Source: Aquisediminimonas profunda
GTDB taxonomy: Bacteria > Pseudomonadota > Alphaproteobacteria > Sphingomonadales > Sphingomonadaceae
Direction of reading: 5' to 3'
DNA: 64,000 bases
Assembly (NCBI RefSeq): GCF_019443285.1
Contig: NZ_CP080327.1
Coordinates: forward strand, 1,484,001-1,548,000
The notes beneath the pieces were generated by a model that worked only from the letters and a program-made list of their open reading frames with translations, ran no database searches and had not been told where the DNA came from. Within the stretch, counting starts at the first letter, position 1, and each line of letters opens with the position of its first letter. Position numbers and translations under genes: made by a program. Below, piece after piece: positions 18,536 through 27,062 of the stretch.

Positions 18536-19063
18536 CTACCTCTCTTGTGAAATCGTGTCGACGCCCTCGGTGGAGAGCGGCGCCGTGGCCTTGATCAATG
18601 CATCGGTCAGCAGGAGCTTGCCGCTGGCAATGCTGGTGAATGGAATGCGAAGCGTTTCGCGGGTCTTTGGCGTCGTGATGAGAACGGTATCGCCATCCAA
18701 GCCTCCGATACGTCCGTCGACTTGCTTCCGGCCCTCGATCGTCTCCGAAAGCCTTAGCCGGGCATCGAATCCCGCCCAGTCATCATAGTCCGAAATGCGC
18801 GTCAGCGGACGGTCTATGCCCGGCGAGCTGACTTCGAGTCGATAGGCCTCTTCGATCGGATCGACCTCATCAAGCGTGTCAGAGATGCGGCGGGAGAGCT
18901 CCGCACAATCCTCGATCACTAGCTGGCGTGTATCAGGGCGTTCCGCCATAATCTGGAGTGTCGGGTCGGACTTACCTCCGAACATCGCAACGCGCACAAG
19001 CCTGAGCCCCATTGCAGTTGCATGAGGTTCTATCAGCTTCGTCAATGCGGCGATGTCCGCCAT
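18536..19063 (-). CDS. rimP: Ribosome maturation factor RimP
   Basis: 175 residues from MADIAALTKLIEPHATAMGL. The protein has the typical ISDTLDEVDPIEEAYRLEVSSPGIDRPL core with the SSPGIDRPLT motif and a C-terminal Sm-like barrel. It is needed for 30S maturation around S12 and opens the nusA operon. The extended ORF reaching 19183 lacks RimP-like residues and would overlap the promoter, so 19063 is the start. Confidence 0.94.
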   Translation of the reverse strand: MADIAALTKLIEPHATAMGLRLVRVAMFGGKSDPTLQIMAERPDTRQLVIEDCAELSRRISDTLDEVDPIEEAYRLEVSSPGIDRPLTRISDYDDWAGFDARLRLSETIEGRKQVDGRIGGLDGDTVLITTPKTRETLRIPFTSIASGKLLLTDALIKATAPLSTEGVDTISQER

Positions 19064-19154
19064 CCGCGCTCCAGTGCAAAAACCATGAGTTCTCGGCGCC
19101 GGACCCTTCGGGCCCGACCTCGTCAATGTTGCCAATGTCGAGAAACTCGGTCGC

Positions 19155-19183
19155 TCCCTAGCGCTACTCGCGGCAGGGCGCAA
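19155..19183 (-). promoter_or_regulatory. Weak candidate promoter for the rimP-nusA operon
   Basis: Minus-strand TTGCGC (19178-19183) and TAGGGA (19155-19160) are 17 bp apart, about 90 bp before the rimP start, just past the trmB stop. A GGACCC/GGGCCC hairpin lies in the resulting leader near 19104-19118. The -10 is poor, so this is a tentative call. Confidence 0.3.
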
Positions 19184-19189
19184 GCGCTG

Positions 19190-19867
19190 TTAGTTGCGGA
19201 TATAGCGGAAGTACCAGACCTCATGCCCCAGACGCCGGGCCTTTCGCTCATAGCGGGTTTCGGGCCAGTCGGCAGGCCGGGTCAGAAAGTCCTGGGGACC
19301 GCTGACCTCCCAAGCGAAATCGCTTCGGCGGTTCATCTGCATGAGCGCCCAGCGCAAATAGACCGGGTGATCCGTGCCGAAGCGAAACTCTCCGCCCGGC
19401 TTCAACTTGGTCGCAATCCTGTCGAGCGGGCCGGGATTCATGAACCGCCGCTTCGCATGGCGCGCCTTGGGCCAAGGGTCTGGATGAAGCAGATAGACGC
19501 GATCAAGCGACGCATCCGGCAGTCTGGCCAGAACGTCAAGAGCATCGCCCATGTGCAGTCGGACGTTCTTGATGTCCTCCGCCTGTATATGCTGGAGCGC
19601 GCCGACCACGCCATTGATGAACGGTTCGCAACCGATCAGTCCATGGCCGGAATGGAGCTTTGCCTGTCCGGCAAGATGTTCCCCGGCACCAAAGCCGATC
19701 TCGAGTTGCAGCGGGCGATCATCCCCAAAGAGAGCGCGTGAATCGAGCGCGCCTTCCGGCACACTGATCTGAGGGAGGAGCACTTCCACCAGGCCTGCTT
19801 GCCCGGCACGCAACTTGTGTCCTTGCCGCCGACCATAAAGGCGGCCAATTGTCGTTGGATCACTCAT
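19190..19867 (-). CDS. trmB: tRNA (guanine-N7-)-methyltransferase
   Basis: 225 residues from MSDPTTIGRLYGRRQGHKLR, the family's usual N-terminus. The SAM-binding loop is LQLEIGFGAGEHLA, and the catalytic segment is LLHPDPWPKARHAKRRFMNP, the PDPWPKxRHxKRR signature. It makes m7G46 in the tRNA variable loop. A longer start at 19897 is possible but not TrmB-like. It sits 7 bp after the hypothetical secreted protein gene and 126 bp before rimP. Confidence 0.94.
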   Translation of the reverse strand: MSDPTTIGRLYGRRQGHKLRAGQAGLVEVLLPQISVPEGALDSRALFGDDRPLQLEIGFGAGEHLAGQAKLHSGHGLIGCEPFINGVVGALQHIQAEDIKNVRLHMGDALDVLARLPDASLDRVYLLHPDPWPKARHAKRRFMNPGPLDRIATKLKPGGEFRFGTDHPVYLRWALMQMNRRSDFAWEVSGPQDFLTRPADWPETRYERKARRLGHEVWYFRYIRN

Positions 19868-19874
19868 CACGCGG

Positions 19875-20315
19875 TTAACGGCAGGGCCGCCCCTCATACT
19901 CGCGGCGATTCATGACGTAGGCCCGTCCGTTCCAGCGCATGACAGGAAAACAGAAGCCCGGCCCCCCGACCGAAATGTCCGGCCAGCGCCCGACACCCCT
20001 TGTCTTCAGGAATTCGGGAATGCCTTCGCTCGCGAACATGGATTTCCACGAGCCGTTCGGCTGCTTGCTAAGCAAGACGAAGCCAGTGCCAGCAGCGCCG
20101 TGACAAAATGTCCCATCTTCGCTGACCACGGCTTCCGGCCGCCCGTCGCCATTCAGGTCTTCAATCAGGTCGATCCGCGCCGATGCGTTCAGATCTTCCT
20201 TGCAGATCATCCAGCGCGCGCCACGTTTTGTGGCGCCGGCAGCGGTAAAGATCGCTGCCCTTTCCGGCAGCGTCAATGTTGCCACATTGGCTGCAATAAC
20301 TAGCAAGCTGAGCAT
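19875..20315 (-). CDS. Hypothetical secreted protein with FG-GAP-like segment
   Basis: 146 residues, not recognised. A short N-terminal hydrophobic run (MLSLLVIAANVATLTL) looks like a signal peptide. The segment IDLIEDLNGDGRPEAVVSED resembles a VCBS/FG-GAP calcium-binding turn (DLNGDGRPE). Four cysteines are spread through the mature part (in MICKE, TFCHG, GFCFP and GRPCR), suggesting periplasmic disulfides. A second start at 20321 is two codons upstream. Co-oriented with trmB but without evident functional link. Confidence 0.7.
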   Translation of the reverse strand: MLSLLVIAANVATLTLPERAAIFTAAGATKRGARWMICKEDLNASARIDLIEDLNGDGRPEAVVSEDGTFCHGAAGTGFVLLSKQPNGSWKSMFASEGIPEFLKTRGVGRWPDISVGGPGFCFPVMRWNGRAYVMNRREYEGRPCR

Positions 20316-20364
20316 CGGCAAAGTCTAGGCGCGCAAGATCAAAAGGCAAGCCACTCCGGCCTGT

Positions 20365-21144
20365 TCAGCGGGCAAATGCCGAATTTGCGCGCTCTGCGAG
20401 CCGAGATACAGCTTCGGCATGGATTCCGGGGCTGGCGGCAAGCACGCCAAACGCATCGCCGCGCGTGGAATTATATCTCAGTGTGTTGCCGCGTGCATCG
20501 GTCACCGTAGCGCCTGCTTCCTGCGCAATCAGAGCGGCGGCGGCAATGTCCCATTCGAAGCCCCAACGCAGTGTTGCGACCAGATCGGCTTCTCCTGCCG
20601 CGACCATGGCCATGCGCAATGCAATCGAATTCGGCTTTTCAACAGGCACAAGATCGCTGTCCATGCGGGGGACGACATCCGCTGGAACTCTGGCCCCGGA
20701 CAGGGTCGTTATGCTGCTGGGACGAACAAGCTCGCCGTTACGAAGTGCGCCCGCTCCTGTGGCGGCGCTCCAATGCTCACCGCGGGCTGGTGCATCAAGC
20801 ACACCCAGCAAGGGTCGCCCGCCCTCGACGAGCGCAATGGAAATTGCCCAGCCGCGCCGCCCGCGGACAAAATCGCGGGTCCCATCTATGGGATCAACGA
20901 CCCAGACCCTTGGCAGCAAAAGGCGCTCGGCACTGTCCGCGGTTTCTTCAGACAGCCAGCCGGCTTCAGGATCAAGCTCAGCAAGTCGCTGCTTCAACAA
21001 CTGGTCAACAGCAAGATCAACTTCGCTGACCGGATTGCCGGGCGATTTCTCCCACTGTTCAAAATCCCCTCGCCAGTGGTTCATGGCAAGCGCACCCGCC
21101 TCGCGCGCGACGGCGCTGACGGCATCAAGAAATGTGTCAGTCAC
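20365..21144 (-). CDS. Inositol monophosphatase family protein (CysQ/HisN-like)
   Basis: 259 residues. Metal-site motifs: the NPVSEVDLAVDQLL helix, EE in WLSEETADS, and DPIDGTRDF (the DPIDGT signature), with the distal WDIAAAALIAQEAGA motif. The family dephosphorylates inositol phosphates, 3'-phosphoadenosine 5'-phosphate (PAP, CysQ) or histidinol phosphate. A PAP phosphatase would serve the sulfotransferase at 36 kb, but the substrate cannot be decided from motifs. It overlaps pmbA by 8 bp. Confidence 0.85.
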   Translation of the reverse strand: MTDTFLDAVSAVAREAGALAMNHWRGDFEQWEKSPGNPVSEVDLAVDQLLKQRLAELDPEAGWLSEETADSAERLLLPRVWVVDPIDGTRDFVRGRRGWAISIALVEGGRPLLGVLDAPARGEHWSAATGAGALRNGELVRPSSITTLSGARVPADVVPRMDSDLVPVEKPNSIALRMAMVAAGEADLVATLRWGFEWDIAAAALIAQEAGATVTDARGNTLRYNSTRGDAFGVLAASPGIHAEAVSRLAERANSAFAR

Positions 21145-22483
21145 CTGCCAATGTCATCCCGTCTACCCGCAAGGTGGGCACGTTCGTGGCATAACGAAAT
21201 TCCAGATCGTTGGCAGGTACAAGTGCGGCAAACATGTCCTTGAGGTTGCCCGCGATGGTCACTTCCGCCACCGGGCCTGCGATTTCCCCGTCGACGATAA
21301 GGAAGCCAGAGGCACCGCGACTATAATCGCCCGTCAGTCCATTGACGCCCATGCCAATCAGTTCGTTGACGTAAATGCCATATTTGATGTCAGCCATAAG
21401 GGCCGCCGGGCTCACGTCGCCGGGAGCCATATGGAGGTTCGACGTGCCGGTACCAGGCGCGCCACCGCCACCGCGGGTTGCATGGCCGGTCGGCGATAAG
21501 CCCAATTGGCGGCCCGATGCACTGTCAATCAACCAACCCGTCAGGATGCCGTTCAGGATGATTTGGGTGCGATGGGTCGCAAGGCCCTCCCCATCGAACG
21601 GCCGAGAGCGCAATCCACGAACGCGCAGAGGATCATCAATCACCTGAATGCCGGAAGAGAAGACGGCCTGCTCCAGCTTGTCGAGCAGGAAGCTTGTTTT
21701 GCGGGCAATGGAAGCGCCTGTAATAGCCCCGGCCAGATGCCCCAGCAAGGAGTTGCCCACACGGGGATCGAAAATGACAGGCATCTCCCCGCTCTTGAGT
21801 TTTATCGGACCAAGGCGTGCAACCGCTCGCTCGCCCGCCGCCCGGCCGATATCCTGCGGAGCTTCCAGATCCGCCAGATGCCGCGCGGAATGATAGGCAT
21901 AGTCACGCTGCATGCCGCCACCTTCGCCGGCAAGGACACTTGCCGAAATTCCGTGGCTTGAGCCACAATAGCTGGCAGCAAAACCATGGCTTGTCGCCAG
22001 CGCCATGACCGCCATTGAAGCGCTGGCACTGGCACCTTCACTGTTCGTAACGCCCATGACCGAGCGCGCGGCTTCCTCCGCAGCCAGTGCGCGTTCGCGC
22101 AATTGCTGAGGATGCACCTCCGTTTCGTCGAAAAGTTCAAGTGCAGGAAGATCGTCCCGCATGAGTCGGTCTTCCGGAGCCAGACCCGCAAATGGATCTT
22201 CTGGCGCCTCGCGAGCCATTGCAACCGCGCGTTCGGCCAGTGCCGTCATGGCTTCAACCGACAGGTCAGATGATGACGCGCTGGCGGAGCGAGACCCGAC
22301 GAAGACCCTGAGGCCAATATCCTCGCCTTCCGACCGGTCGACATCTTCCAGTACGCCAAGGCGCATCTGCACATGGGTCGCACCATTGCCTGAATAGACG
22401 ACATCGCAGGCATCAGCGCCTGCCTTCATTGCGCGCGTGACCAGATCAGCGGCGCGATCTTTCGCTTGTTCATTCGTGAGCAT
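21137..22483 (-). CDS. pmbA: TldD/PmbA family metalloprotease subunit
   Basis: 448 residues from MLTNEQAKDRAADLVTRAM; a Met one codon upstream is equivalent. Typical PmbA (TldE) segments are VIFDPRVGNSLLGHLAGAITG, a GLRSRPFDGEGLATHRTQI run, and NGLTGDYSRGASGFLIVDGEI. The HExxxH zinc site of TldD is absent, as expected of the TldE partner. TldD/TldE degrade unfolded peptides and mature microcin B17-type and other RiPPs. tldD is not in the window. Overlaps the phosphatase gene. Confidence 0.9.
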   Translation of the reverse strand: MLTNEQAKDRAADLVTRAMKAGADACDVVYSGNGATHVQMRLGVLEDVDRSEGEDIGLRVFVGSRSASASSSDLSVEAMTALAERAVAMAREAPEDPFAGLAPEDRLMRDDLPALELFDETEVHPQQLRERALAAEEAARSVMGVTNSEGASASASMAVMALATSHGFAASYCGSSHGISASVLAGEGGGMQRDYAYHSARHLADLEAPQDIGRAAGERAVARLGPIKLKSGEMPVIFDPRVGNSLLGHLAGAITGASIARKTSFLLDKLEQAVFSSGIQVIDDPLRVRGLRSRPFDGEGLATHRTQIILNGILTGWLIDSASGRQLGLSPTGHATRGGGGAPGTGTSNLHMAPGDVSPAALMADIKYGIYVNELIGMGVNGLTGDYSRGASGFLIVDGEIAGPVAEVTIAGNLKDMFAALVPANDLEFRYATNVPTLRVDGMTLAGD

Positions 22484-22547
22484 CATTGGCGCATAGAGCG
22501 GGAAGGCTTCGGGTTGAAGCCTTTTGTGTGCGCAGCTGACAAGCAAA

Positions 22548-23465
22548 TCAGGCTGTTGAGCCCACTACGGCGCAAGCCATTGCAACGAGCAGTCCGGCGA
22601 ATCGGTTGGACCGGAACTTGGCCAATGCATCATCACCATTGCTGACCCGCAGAGATGAAATCTGCCAGGCAAAATGGAGTGCTGCTGGCAGCAGCGCTGC
22701 CAGTCCAAGCAGTTGAGGCCGCAAGAGCCAGAATGCGCCGGCCCAACAGCCAAGCGCCAAGGCATAGAAGATAGTCACGCCAGCCTTCACATGGGCGCCG
22801 AGCCTGAGCGCGGAGGATCGCACACCGATCAGGGCGTCGTCGTCCCGGTCCTGAAGTGCATAGATCGTGTCATATCCGATAACCCAGGCAATGCTGCCTA
22901 AATAGAGCAGCACCATTGCGCTGGCCGCTGTTCCCGTAACAGCGAACCAGCCAACCAGAACGCCCCAGGAAAATACGATTCCAAGCCAGGCCTGGGGCCA
23001 CCAGGTGATGCGCTTCATGAAGGGATAGGCAGCGACAGGCGCAAGGCTCGCAATTGCGACAAGCTGTGCTTCTGGTCGTAACTGAACCAGAACAATGAGG
23101 CCGATCAGGCTGAGCAGAACGAGCCAGGCCCAGGCCGCTCGCGTCGAAACGGCCCCGCTCGCGATGGGTCGCAGGCGCGTGCGCTCGACTTGAACATCAA
23201 GATCGCGATCCACAATGTCATTGTAGACGCACCCTGCGCCCCGCATTGCCATTGCACCAAGCAGCATCCAGAAGATCAGCGGCCAATGGGTTTGCATGCC
23301 GCCCGCCAGCAAAACGCCCCAGGCGCAGGGCCAGAACAGCAGCCACCAGCCAATCGGCCGGTCGAATCGGGCAAGCAGGGCATAGGCGCGCAACGCGGGT
23401 GGGAGTTTCCCGACCAGCCCTTTAAGCTGGCTATCAGGAACGATTTCGGTCTGCAGCGTCTCCAT
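22548..23465 (-). CDS. ubiA: 4-hydroxybenzoate polyprenyltransferase
   Basis: 305-residue membrane enzyme with about eight to nine hydrophobic helices. Both aspartate motifs are present: NDIVDRDLDVQVERTRLRP (first NDxxDxxxD) and YDTIYALQDRDDDALIGVRS (second DxxxD). It prenylates 4-hydroxybenzoate in ubiquinone synthesis. The start codon at 23465 faces the rsmE start at 23480 with only 14 bp between, so each promoter must lie within the other gene. Confidence 0.95.
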   Translation of the reverse strand: METLQTEIVPDSQLKGLVGKLPPALRAYALLARFDRPIGWWLLFWPCAWGVLLAGGMQTHWPLIFWMLLGAMAMRGAGCVYNDIVDRDLDVQVERTRLRPIASGAVSTRAAWAWLVLLSLIGLIVLVQLRPEAQLVAIASLAPVAAYPFMKRITWWPQAWLGIVFSWGVLVGWFAVTGTAASAMVLLYLGSIAWVIGYDTIYALQDRDDDALIGVRSSALRLGAHVKAGVTIFYALALGCWAGAFWLLRPQLLGLAALLPAALHFAWQISSLRVSNGDDALAKFRSNRFAGLLVAMACAVVGSTA

Positions 23466-23479
23466 GCTAGGGCATCATT

Positions 23480-24235
23480 ATGCCCGCAACGCCCGCCTGG
23501 CCACCCCAATCGACACCGCGACTCTTCGTCGAGTCGCCGCTGGCAGACGGCATTGAACTGTCGATATCAGGCCCACAGGCCCATTATCTGCTTTCGGTCA
23601 TGCGCATGAAGATTGGGTCGCCGGTCAAATTGTTCGACAATATTTCGGGCGAATGGCTGGCCGAAGTGGCGATTATCGGCAAGCGGGACTTGATCCTGCG
23701 TGTCACGGGGCATCTGCGGGAGCGCGAAGCGGTTCCCGATATCTGGCTCCTCGCTGCGCCGATCAAGAAAGCGCGCATCGATCTGGTCGCGGAAAAAGCC
23801 AGCGAATTGGGCGTTGCGCGATACCAACCCGTCATCACGCGGCGCACTGTGATCGAGCGACTCAATCTGGATCGCCTGCGAAGCCATATGGTTGAGGCCG
23901 CCGAACAGTGCGGACGGACAGTGGTCCCTGATTTGGGAGGACCGGTGAAACTGCCTGCCCTGTTGCGGGATTGGCCAACCGGCCGAACTCTCTATTTCGC
24001 GGATGAAAATGGGGGAGAGGTGTTTGCCAGGGTTGCGGCGGCGCACCAAGGTCCGGCCGCTATCCTTATCGGGCCTGAGGGTGGTTTCGACGACGAGGAG
24101 CGCACCTTGATACGCGCGCTTCCGCAATCAGTTCCGATTTCGCTTGGTCCGCGAATTTTGAGGGCGGAAACCGCAGCCATCGCTGCGCTTGCCATATGGA
24201 TGGCAAGCGCAGGCGATTGGCGCGACGTTCAATAG
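23480..24235 (+). CDS. rsmE: 16S rRNA (uracil(1498)-N(3))-methyltransferase
   Basis: 251 residues. N-terminal PUA-like domain with the QAHYLLSVMRMKIGSPVKLF run (family HxxxVLRxxxGD equivalent), then the SPOUT domain: EKASELGVARYQPVITRRTV, ILIGPEGGFDDEE and SLGPRILRAETAAIAAL, where the trefoil knot binds SAM. It methylates U1498 in mature 30S subunits. Divergent from ubiA; the last 7 bp overlap convergent sciP. Confidence 0.95.
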   Translation: MPATPAWPPQSTPRLFVESPLADGIELSISGPQAHYLLSVMRMKIGSPVKLFDNISGEWLAEVAIIGKRDLILRVTGHLREREAVPDIWLLAAPIKKARIDLVAEKASELGVARYQPVITRRTVIERLNLDRLRSHMVEAAEQCGRTVVPDLGGPVKLPALLRDWPTGRTLYFADENGGEVFARVAAAHQGPAAILIGPEGGFDDEERTLIRALPQSVPISLGPRILRAETAAIAALAIWMASAGDWRDVQ

Positions 24236-24528
24236 CGCTGCTGGCGCTCGTATAGGGTCTTATAATGCTGGATACGCGTCACGCGAAGGCCCGGCATGCC
24301 GGAACGATCGACGGCGCGCTGCCAACTGGCGAATTCTTCGAGTGTGAGGCCATAACGGTCACACACTTCGTCGACGGTCAACAAGCCGCCATTCACAGCC
24401 GCAACGACTTCTGCCTTCCGCCGCACGACCCAACGGGTGGTGGATGGCGGTGGGAGAGAATCGACCGTCAGCGATTCGCCGAGAGGGCCAATCACTTGCG
24501 CGGGACGGATTTTCTGGTTCTCGATCAT
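24229..24528 (-). CDS. sciP: CtrA inhibitor SciP (DUF1153)
   Basis: 99-residue helix-turn-helix protein. Conserved features: the VIGPLGESLTVDSLPPPSTTRW lead, the RRKAEVVAAVNGGLLTVDEV helix, and CDRYGLTLEEFASWQRAV, ending GLRVTRIQHYK. In Caulobacter, SciP binds CtrA and blocks activation of CtrA-dependent promoters in G1, and also binds DNA. In sphingomonads it is expected to act on CtrA-controlled motility and division genes. Three direct repeats lie just upstream of the start. Confidence 0.9.
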   Translation of the reverse strand: MIENQKIRPAQVIGPLGESLTVDSLPPPSTTRWVVRRKAEVVAAVNGGLLTVDEVCDRYGLTLEEFASWQRAVDRSGMPGLRVTRIQHYKTLYERQQRY

Positions 24529-24581
24529 TGTTACCTCAAACGCATACGACCGGAGCCGTCTCTGCCTGTGAATTCGCTTCT

Positions 24582-24630
24582 AATGCCAAGGGGTTGAAAC
24601 AAAGCTAAAATGCCAAGGTAAATGCCATGG
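24582..24630. repeat. Three AATGCCAWGG direct repeats upstream of sciP
   Basis: AATGCCAAGG occurs at 24582-24591 and 24609-24618, and AATGCCATGG at 24621-24630, all in one orientation. They lie 54-102 bp upstream of the sciP start and immediately before the hypothetical gene's stop at 24631. Spacing (27 and 12 bp) and number suggest a protein-binding array; no regulator is known to me for this exact sequence. Confidence 0.55.
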
Positions 24631-24912
24631 TTACAAAGATTTACTTTGTGTGACGATTGTGTCGGCGATTTCGGCGTTGAAACTTCCGACCTTGGGAGCC
24701 GCCGCATCCCGCCCGCCCCCTAGAACGAACTGCGCAATTTCAGGATGCTCCTCCTTTGCAGGATCCTCTGCCAGTTTTGCGCGCAATTGCGCCAATGCTG
24801 TAGGTGAAACCGCCTGCCGAGCAGACATATCCGCCAAGAGGCGTGCCAGATTAGTGGACGCTTTCAGCCCGGTCTTTTGGTCGCGGCGTCGCCGTGCAAA
24901 GCTTAAATCCAT
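24631..24912 (-). CDS. Small hypothetical protein upstream of sciP
   Basis: 93 residues, family not recognised. A basic N-terminus (MDLSFARRRRDQKTG) is followed by two predicted helices with LARLLADMSARQAVSP and ALAQLRAKLAEDP, then a Gly/Ala-rich tail. No signal peptide or membrane helix. GAAGGGG stands one base before the ATG, a tight but plausible ribosome site. It lies on the same strand as sciP with 102 bp between, and divergent from mnmA with 94 bp between. Its codon pattern looks coding, but the gene call rests mainly on the open frame and position. Confidence 0.6.
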   Translation of the reverse strand: MDLSFARRRRDQKTGLKASTNLARLLADMSARQAVSPTALAQLRAKLAEDPAKEEHPEIAQFVLGGGRDAAAPKVGSFNAEIADTIVTQSKSL

Positions 24913-25006
24913 GCCCCTTCATCGCAGAAATTTCTAAATGCGATGTAAACCATGTTCAAAATTGCTGGCGGTGTTCAGCAGCCGATTGCTGTGATAGGCC
25001 CTCTCC

Positions 25007-26134
25007 ATGCTCGATCTTTTCCAACTCGACGGCCCTGCAAAGGCGCGCCGGATCGTTGTCGCCATGTCCGGTGGAGTCGATTCGTCGGTGGTTGCAGCCC
25101 TTGCCGCTCGCACGGGAGCAGAAACGATCGGGATCACACTCCAGCTTTATGATCATGGCCAGGCTATAAGTCGGGTGGGCAGCTGCTGCGCTGGCCAGGA
25201 CATTCGCGATGCGCGCGCCGTGGCTGATCGCATTGGCATTGCACATTATGTTTTCGATCACGAAAGCCGCTTTCGCGAAACAGTGATCGATCAGTTCGCG
25301 GATGAATATCTGCGCGGGCGAACTCCCATCCCCTGCGTTCGGTGCAACATGGGGGTAAAATTCACGGACCTGTTTCGTCTGGCCCGGGAACTGGGTGCTG
25401 ATTGCCTTGCGACCGGCCACTATGCCCGCCGGATTATTGGTGAAGCAGGTCCGGAGTTGCATCGTGCCCTTGATCCTGCGCGCGATCAGAGCTATTTTCT
25501 GTTCGCTACGACCAACGAACAGCTCGATTATCTGCGGTTCCCGCTTGGCGGCATGCCGAAATCGGATGTCCGCGACATAGCTCAGGACATGGGTCTTGCC
25601 GTCGCGTTGAAGCCGGACAGCCAGGACATATGCTTCGTCCCTAACGGCGATTATGCCAGCGTTGTCCGCAAGATCAGGCCCGAAGCGGAAGCGTGTGGTG
25701 ATATTGTCGATCAGCATGGCAACAGGCTTGGGCAGCACAAGGGACTCATCCACTACACTGTCGGCCAGAGGCGCGGCCTTGATATTGGAGGGTTGGCCGA
25801 GCCTTTCTACGTAATCCGCCTGGATCCGGAATTGCAGCAGGTCGTCGTCGGCCCGAAAGCTGCGCTTGCGGTTGCAGCGGCCCGGCTTGGCGAACCGACT
25901 TGGCTGGGAACAGCAGAACAGCGACGAGTCCATGCCAAAGTCCGGTCTCTGGCAAAGCCGGTTCCCGCCCGTCTGGACGGAGAATGGCTTTATTTTGAAA
26001 ATCCGGAATTTGGCGTGGCGCCCGGTCAGGCTGCCGTACTCTATGACGGTGATCGCGTTTTGGGCGGCGGCTGGATCGAAGAAACTGCCGGTTTAGGCTT
26101 GGACCAGCTTGTTGAATCGGGCGCGGCCGCATAG
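25007..26134 (+). CDS. mnmA: tRNA 2-thiouridine(34) synthase MnmA
   Basis: 375 residues. The PP-loop [14 protein letters not shown] lies at residues 19-32. Catalytic cysteines are in PCVRCN (about residue 110) and DSQDICFV (about residue 207), the pair that forms the persulfide/disulfide during thiolation. The C-terminal barrel includes the [12 protein letters not shown] segment. It thiolates U34 of Lys, Glu and Gln tRNAs. The gene begins 94 bp from the divergent hypothetical gene and is followed after 36 bp by an esterase. Confidence 0.96.
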   Translation: MLDLFQLDGPAKARRIVVAMSGGVDSSVVAALAARTGAETIGITLQLYDHGQAISRVGSCCAGQDIRDARAVADRIGIAHYVFDHESRFRETVIDQFADEYLRGRTPIPCVRCNMGVKFTDLFRLARELGADCLATGHYARRIIGEAGPELHRALDPARDQSYFLFATTNEQLDYLRFPLGGMPKSDVRDIAQDMGLAVALKPDSQDICFVPNGDYASVVRKIRPEAEACGDIVDQHGNRLGQHKGLIHYTVGQRRGLDIGGLAEPFYVIRLDPELQQVVVGPKAALAVAAARLGEPTWLGTAEQRRVHAKVRSLAKPVPARLDGEWLYFENPEFGVAPGQAAVLYDGDRVLGGGWIEETAGLGLDQLVESGAAA

Positions 26135-26170
26135 TCTCAGGCAAAAGACGCCCAAGGGGATATTGCCTGT

Positions 26171-27052
26171 ATGCCGAGTTTTGCTGCGCGCTTTGCTGCT
26201 TTTGTGCTCCGCACGACCGGAGTTTACCGCAAGCTCTATTCAGGCGGTCCGGACTTTCACAAGCATCAGGCAAAGGCGCTTTCTGTACCCAGTGAACCGT
26301 CAGCAAAATTGCAGGCCCGCCTATCGATAACGCGCCGCGAGTTTCGGGGTCGGCCTGTTTGGGACATTGCGCCGAAAGATCGGGCGCCCAGCCTGACAAT
26401 GCTTTATTGGCACGGTGGCGGATATGTCTATCCGGCAACACCAGGGCATTGGGATTTCGCTGCACATATGGCGAGTGTGCATGGCATGCGAATGATCGTG
26501 CCGCTTTATCCATTGGCCCCGATGGCAGAAGTCGGTGAGATTACCGAATTCGCGCTAGACTTCTATAAGGACCTGATCGGCAGGGCTGACACAGGCAGGT
26601 TTGTGATGGGCGGGGACTCGGCGGGCGGAGGCCTGGCCGCTGCAACGGCCATCGCTGCGCGCGACGCCGGGTTGCCGATGCCGGAGCGCCTTGTCCTGAT
26701 TTGTCCATGGCTCGATGCCAGCCCCAGCCACCCTGATCAGCCGGCCATCGAACGGCGCGACGCAATCCTGACGATCCGCGGCATTCGCGAGGCAGGTGAA
26801 ATGTATGCCGGCGCAGCAGGGGTCAGAGATCCCCGCGTCAGCCCAATACATGCGGATTGGTCCGGCCTCCCGCCGATACTGGCTTTTGGAGGGAGCGATG
26901 ACATCCTCGTCGTCGATGCGCGCGCGCTTGAGGCGAAGGTGCCATCCCTGAACTATGTTGAGGGATCGGGCCTTATGCATGACTGGCCGATCTTCAGTTT
27001 TCCGGAATCGCGCAAGGCTCAGGCACAAATGGCTGCCTTTGCTTCTGGCTAG
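26171..27052 (+). CDS. Alpha/beta hydrolase, hormone-sensitive-lipase family
   Basis: 293 residues. The HSL oxyanion motif is YWHGGGYVYPATPGHWDF (HGGGY), and the nucleophile elbow is GDSAGGGLAAATAIA. The catalytic Asp is in FGGSDDILV and the His in SGLMHDWPIF. These enzymes cleave short to medium acyl esters. The protein has no clear signal peptide (the MPSFAARFAAFVLRTTG start is only mildly hydrophobic), so it is probably cytoplasmic. Ends 10 bp from a convergent CDF transporter. Confidence 0.9.
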   Translation: MPSFAARFAAFVLRTTGVYRKLYSGGPDFHKHQAKALSVPSEPSAKLQARLSITRREFRGRPVWDIAPKDRAPSLTMLYWHGGGYVYPATPGHWDFAAHMASVHGMRMIVPLYPLAPMAEVGEITEFALDFYKDLIGRADTGRFVMGGDSAGGGLAAATAIAARDAGLPMPERLVLICPWLDASPSHPDQPAIERRDAILTIRGIREAGEMYAGAAGVRDPRVSPIHADWSGLPPILAFGGSDDILVVDARALEAKVPSLNYVEGSGLMHDWPIFSFPESRKAQAQMAAFASG

Positions 27053-27062
27053 TTAGGTATCC

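Noticed and set aside
19064-19189. rimP-leader type riboregulator
   Set aside because: Only a short GGACCC/GGGCCC hairpin is visible; it does not match a known leader structure I can verify.
24529-24630. CtrA box upstream of sciP
   Set aside because: The best match, TTAC-N7-TTTT, fits only six of eight conserved bases, so not a credible TTAA-N7-TTAA site.
24956-25933. 325-codon minus-strand ORF over mnmA
   Set aside because: It is the antisense shadow of the well-supported mnmA reading frame and resembles no protein.
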